From Belnapia moabensis DSM 16746 (GTDB lineage: Bacteria; Pseudomonadota; Alphaproteobacteria; Acetobacterales; Acetobacteraceae): a DNA stretch of 64,000 nucleotides. Position 1 is the stretch's first letter; each line of letters starts with the position of its first letter. The notes below the pieces were generated by a model that was not told the origin of the DNA, made no database searches, and saw nothing but the letters and a program-made list of their open reading frames with translations. The stretch is from NCBI RefSeq assembly GCF_000745835.1, contig NZ_JQKB01000015.1, forward strand, positions 1 to 64,000, written 5' to 3'. Shown in pieces: positions 63,128-64,000 of the stretch. The position numbers and the translations under genes were made by a program.

Positions 63128-64000
63128 GGGGTGAAGATCTCGGCGATGGCGCGCTCGACCCTCGTCGTGGAGACGGCCTCGTCCAGCGGGTTGCGGCGGA
63201 GGCGATGCCGGAGCGCGGGCGGGGCGACGCGGCGGAGGGCGGCGTCGTCCACCTCGGCCTCGCCCTCGAAGGCGGCGAGCGCCCGGGCGGCGCGGATGAG
63301 GGTGAGTTCGCCGCGGAGGCCGTCGGTGCCGAGGGCGAGGCAGAGGCGGGCGGCACGTTCCAGCGCGGAATCGGGCAGCGCGATGTCGGGCAGGCGGGTG
63401 CGGGCGGCGAGGATGCGACGGCGCAGCTCGGCTTCGGCGCCGGACCAGTGGGCGGTGAAGCCGGACGGGTCGCGCTCGAAGGCGTCGCGGCGGCGGATGA
63501 CCTCGATGCGGCTGGGGAGGTCGCGCGGCGTCGTCACCTCGACCGAGAGGCCGAAGCGGTCGAGGAGCTGCGGGCGGAGCTCGCCCTCCTCCGGGTTGCC
63601 GCTGCCGACCAGGACGAAGCGGGCGGGGTGGCGGATGGAGAGGCCCTCGCGCTCCACCACATTCTCGCCGGAGGCGGCGACGTCGAGGAGGAGGTCCACG
63701 AGGTGATCCTCGAGCAGGTTCACCTCGTCGATGTAGAGGAAGCCGCGATGGGCGCGGGCCAGCAGGCCGGGCTCGAAGCTCTTCACCCCCTCGGCCAGGG
63801 CGCGCTGGATGTCGAGGGCGCCGAGCACGCGGTCTTCCGTCGCGCCGAGCGGCAGGTCCACCACCGGGACGGGCGCCATTGCGGTGCGGTGCGGGCGGCG
63901 GCTGCGGCATTCGGCGCAGAGCGCGGCCTCGTCGGCCGGGTCGCAGCGATAGGGGCAGCCCTCGATGACGGGGATCTCGGGCAGCAGGGCGGCGAGGGCG
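63124..64000 (-). CDS. bchI: Magnesium chelatase ATPase subunit I (5' end outside window)
   Basis: About 292 codons of the AAA+ motor subunit, entering from the right edge in the cysteine-bearing insertion (PVIEGCPYRCDPADEAALCA, with the 'AEC' pair). Then come PVPVVDLPLGATEDRVLGAL, Walker B region GFLYIDEVNLLEDHLVDLLL, 'RFVLVGSGNPEEGELRPQLL' with the arginine finger in DRFGLSVEV, and the C-terminal lid. The N-terminal Walker A lies beyond 64000. An internal ATG at 63879 is not the real start. Confidence 0.95.
   Translation of the reverse strand, partial: ALAALLPEIPVIEGCPYRCDPADEAALCAECRSRRPHRTAMAPVPVVDLPLGATEDRVLGALDIQRALAEGVKSFEPGLLARAHRGFLYIDEVNLLEDHLVDLLLDVAASGENVVEREGLSIRHPARFVLVGSGNPEEGELRPQLLDRFGLSVEVTTPRDLPSRIEVIRRRDAFERDPSGFTAHWSGAEAELRRRILAARTRLPDIALPDSALERAARLCLALGTDGLRGELTLIRAARALAAFEGEAEVDDAALRRVAPPALRHRLRRNPLDEAVSTTRVERAIAEIFTP

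Overview
This is a GC-rich alphaproteobacterial chromosome segment. The gene content fits a bacteriochlorophyll a-containing member of the Acetobacteraceae (the Roseomonas / Paracraurococcus / Rhodovarius kind of organism). The evidence is a photosynthesis gene cluster with spirilloxanthin-type carotenoid genes, a tetraheme PufC, many Bug-type solute-binding proteins and an exported beta-carbonic anhydrase. The genus is an inference; no rRNA or housekeeping marker is present to settle it.

Layout. Positions 1-1883 are the right end of an integrated element: the tail of an IS5-type insertion sequence, a tyrosine integrase whose last codons come from that insertion sequence, and a tRNA 3'-end fragment that acts as the right attachment site. 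Positions 1897-16109 are ordinary chromosome: small hypothetical genes, tRNA-Ala(GGC), a succinyl-CoA:3-ketoacid CoA-transferase pair, argC with a possible attenuator leader, an RTX-repeat protein, two old-yellow-enzyme-type reductases, an AmpG-like permease, an FMN alpha-hydroxyacid dehydrogenase, a methyltransferase, an aldo/keto reductase and its divergent LysR regulator. Positions 16286-24372 hold two separate MoxR ATPase / von Willebrand A pairs flanking a complete tripartite tricarboxylate transporter (tctBAC) and a DUF1003 gene.

Positions 24391-39602 are the first photosynthesis block. One minus-strand superoperon reads crtE-crtF-bchC-bchX-bchY-bchZ-pufB-pufA-pufL-pufM-pufC and is followed by a membrane-anchored diheme cytochrome c. 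The divergent plus-strand operon is crtD-crtC, followed by a 35-residue membrane peptide on the opposite strand and a DUF2189 membrane protein. Matches to the PpsR/CrtJ operator (TGTC-N10-GACA) lie between crtE and crtD, and a perfect tandem pair with 8-bp spacing lies in front of bchC.

Positions 39603-54390 are an accessory region that splits the photosynthesis genes. It holds remnants of IS701-, IS6- and IS5-type transposases, a fragment of a plasmid RepA initiator, an exported carbonic anhydrase, and a set of organic-acid uptake/catabolism genes (three Bug proteins, RraA, a D-2-hydroxyacid dehydrogenase, an SMP-30 lactonase, an IclR regulator). Several of these genes are frameshifted or carry internal deletions.

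Positions 54391-64000 are the second photosynthesis block: crtI-crtB with a small membrane-protein gene, a divergent membrane alpha/beta hydrolase, and bchI(partial)-bchD-bchO translationally coupled to a DUF3422 gene. Together the two blocks supply phytoene synthesis and desaturation, later carotenoid steps, the BchIDO chelatase subunits, chlorin reduction (BchXYZ), BchC, and the LH1-reaction-centre complex with its cytochrome donor. bchH, bchLNB, bchF, puhA, acsF, crtA, pufQ and ppsR itself are not in this window.
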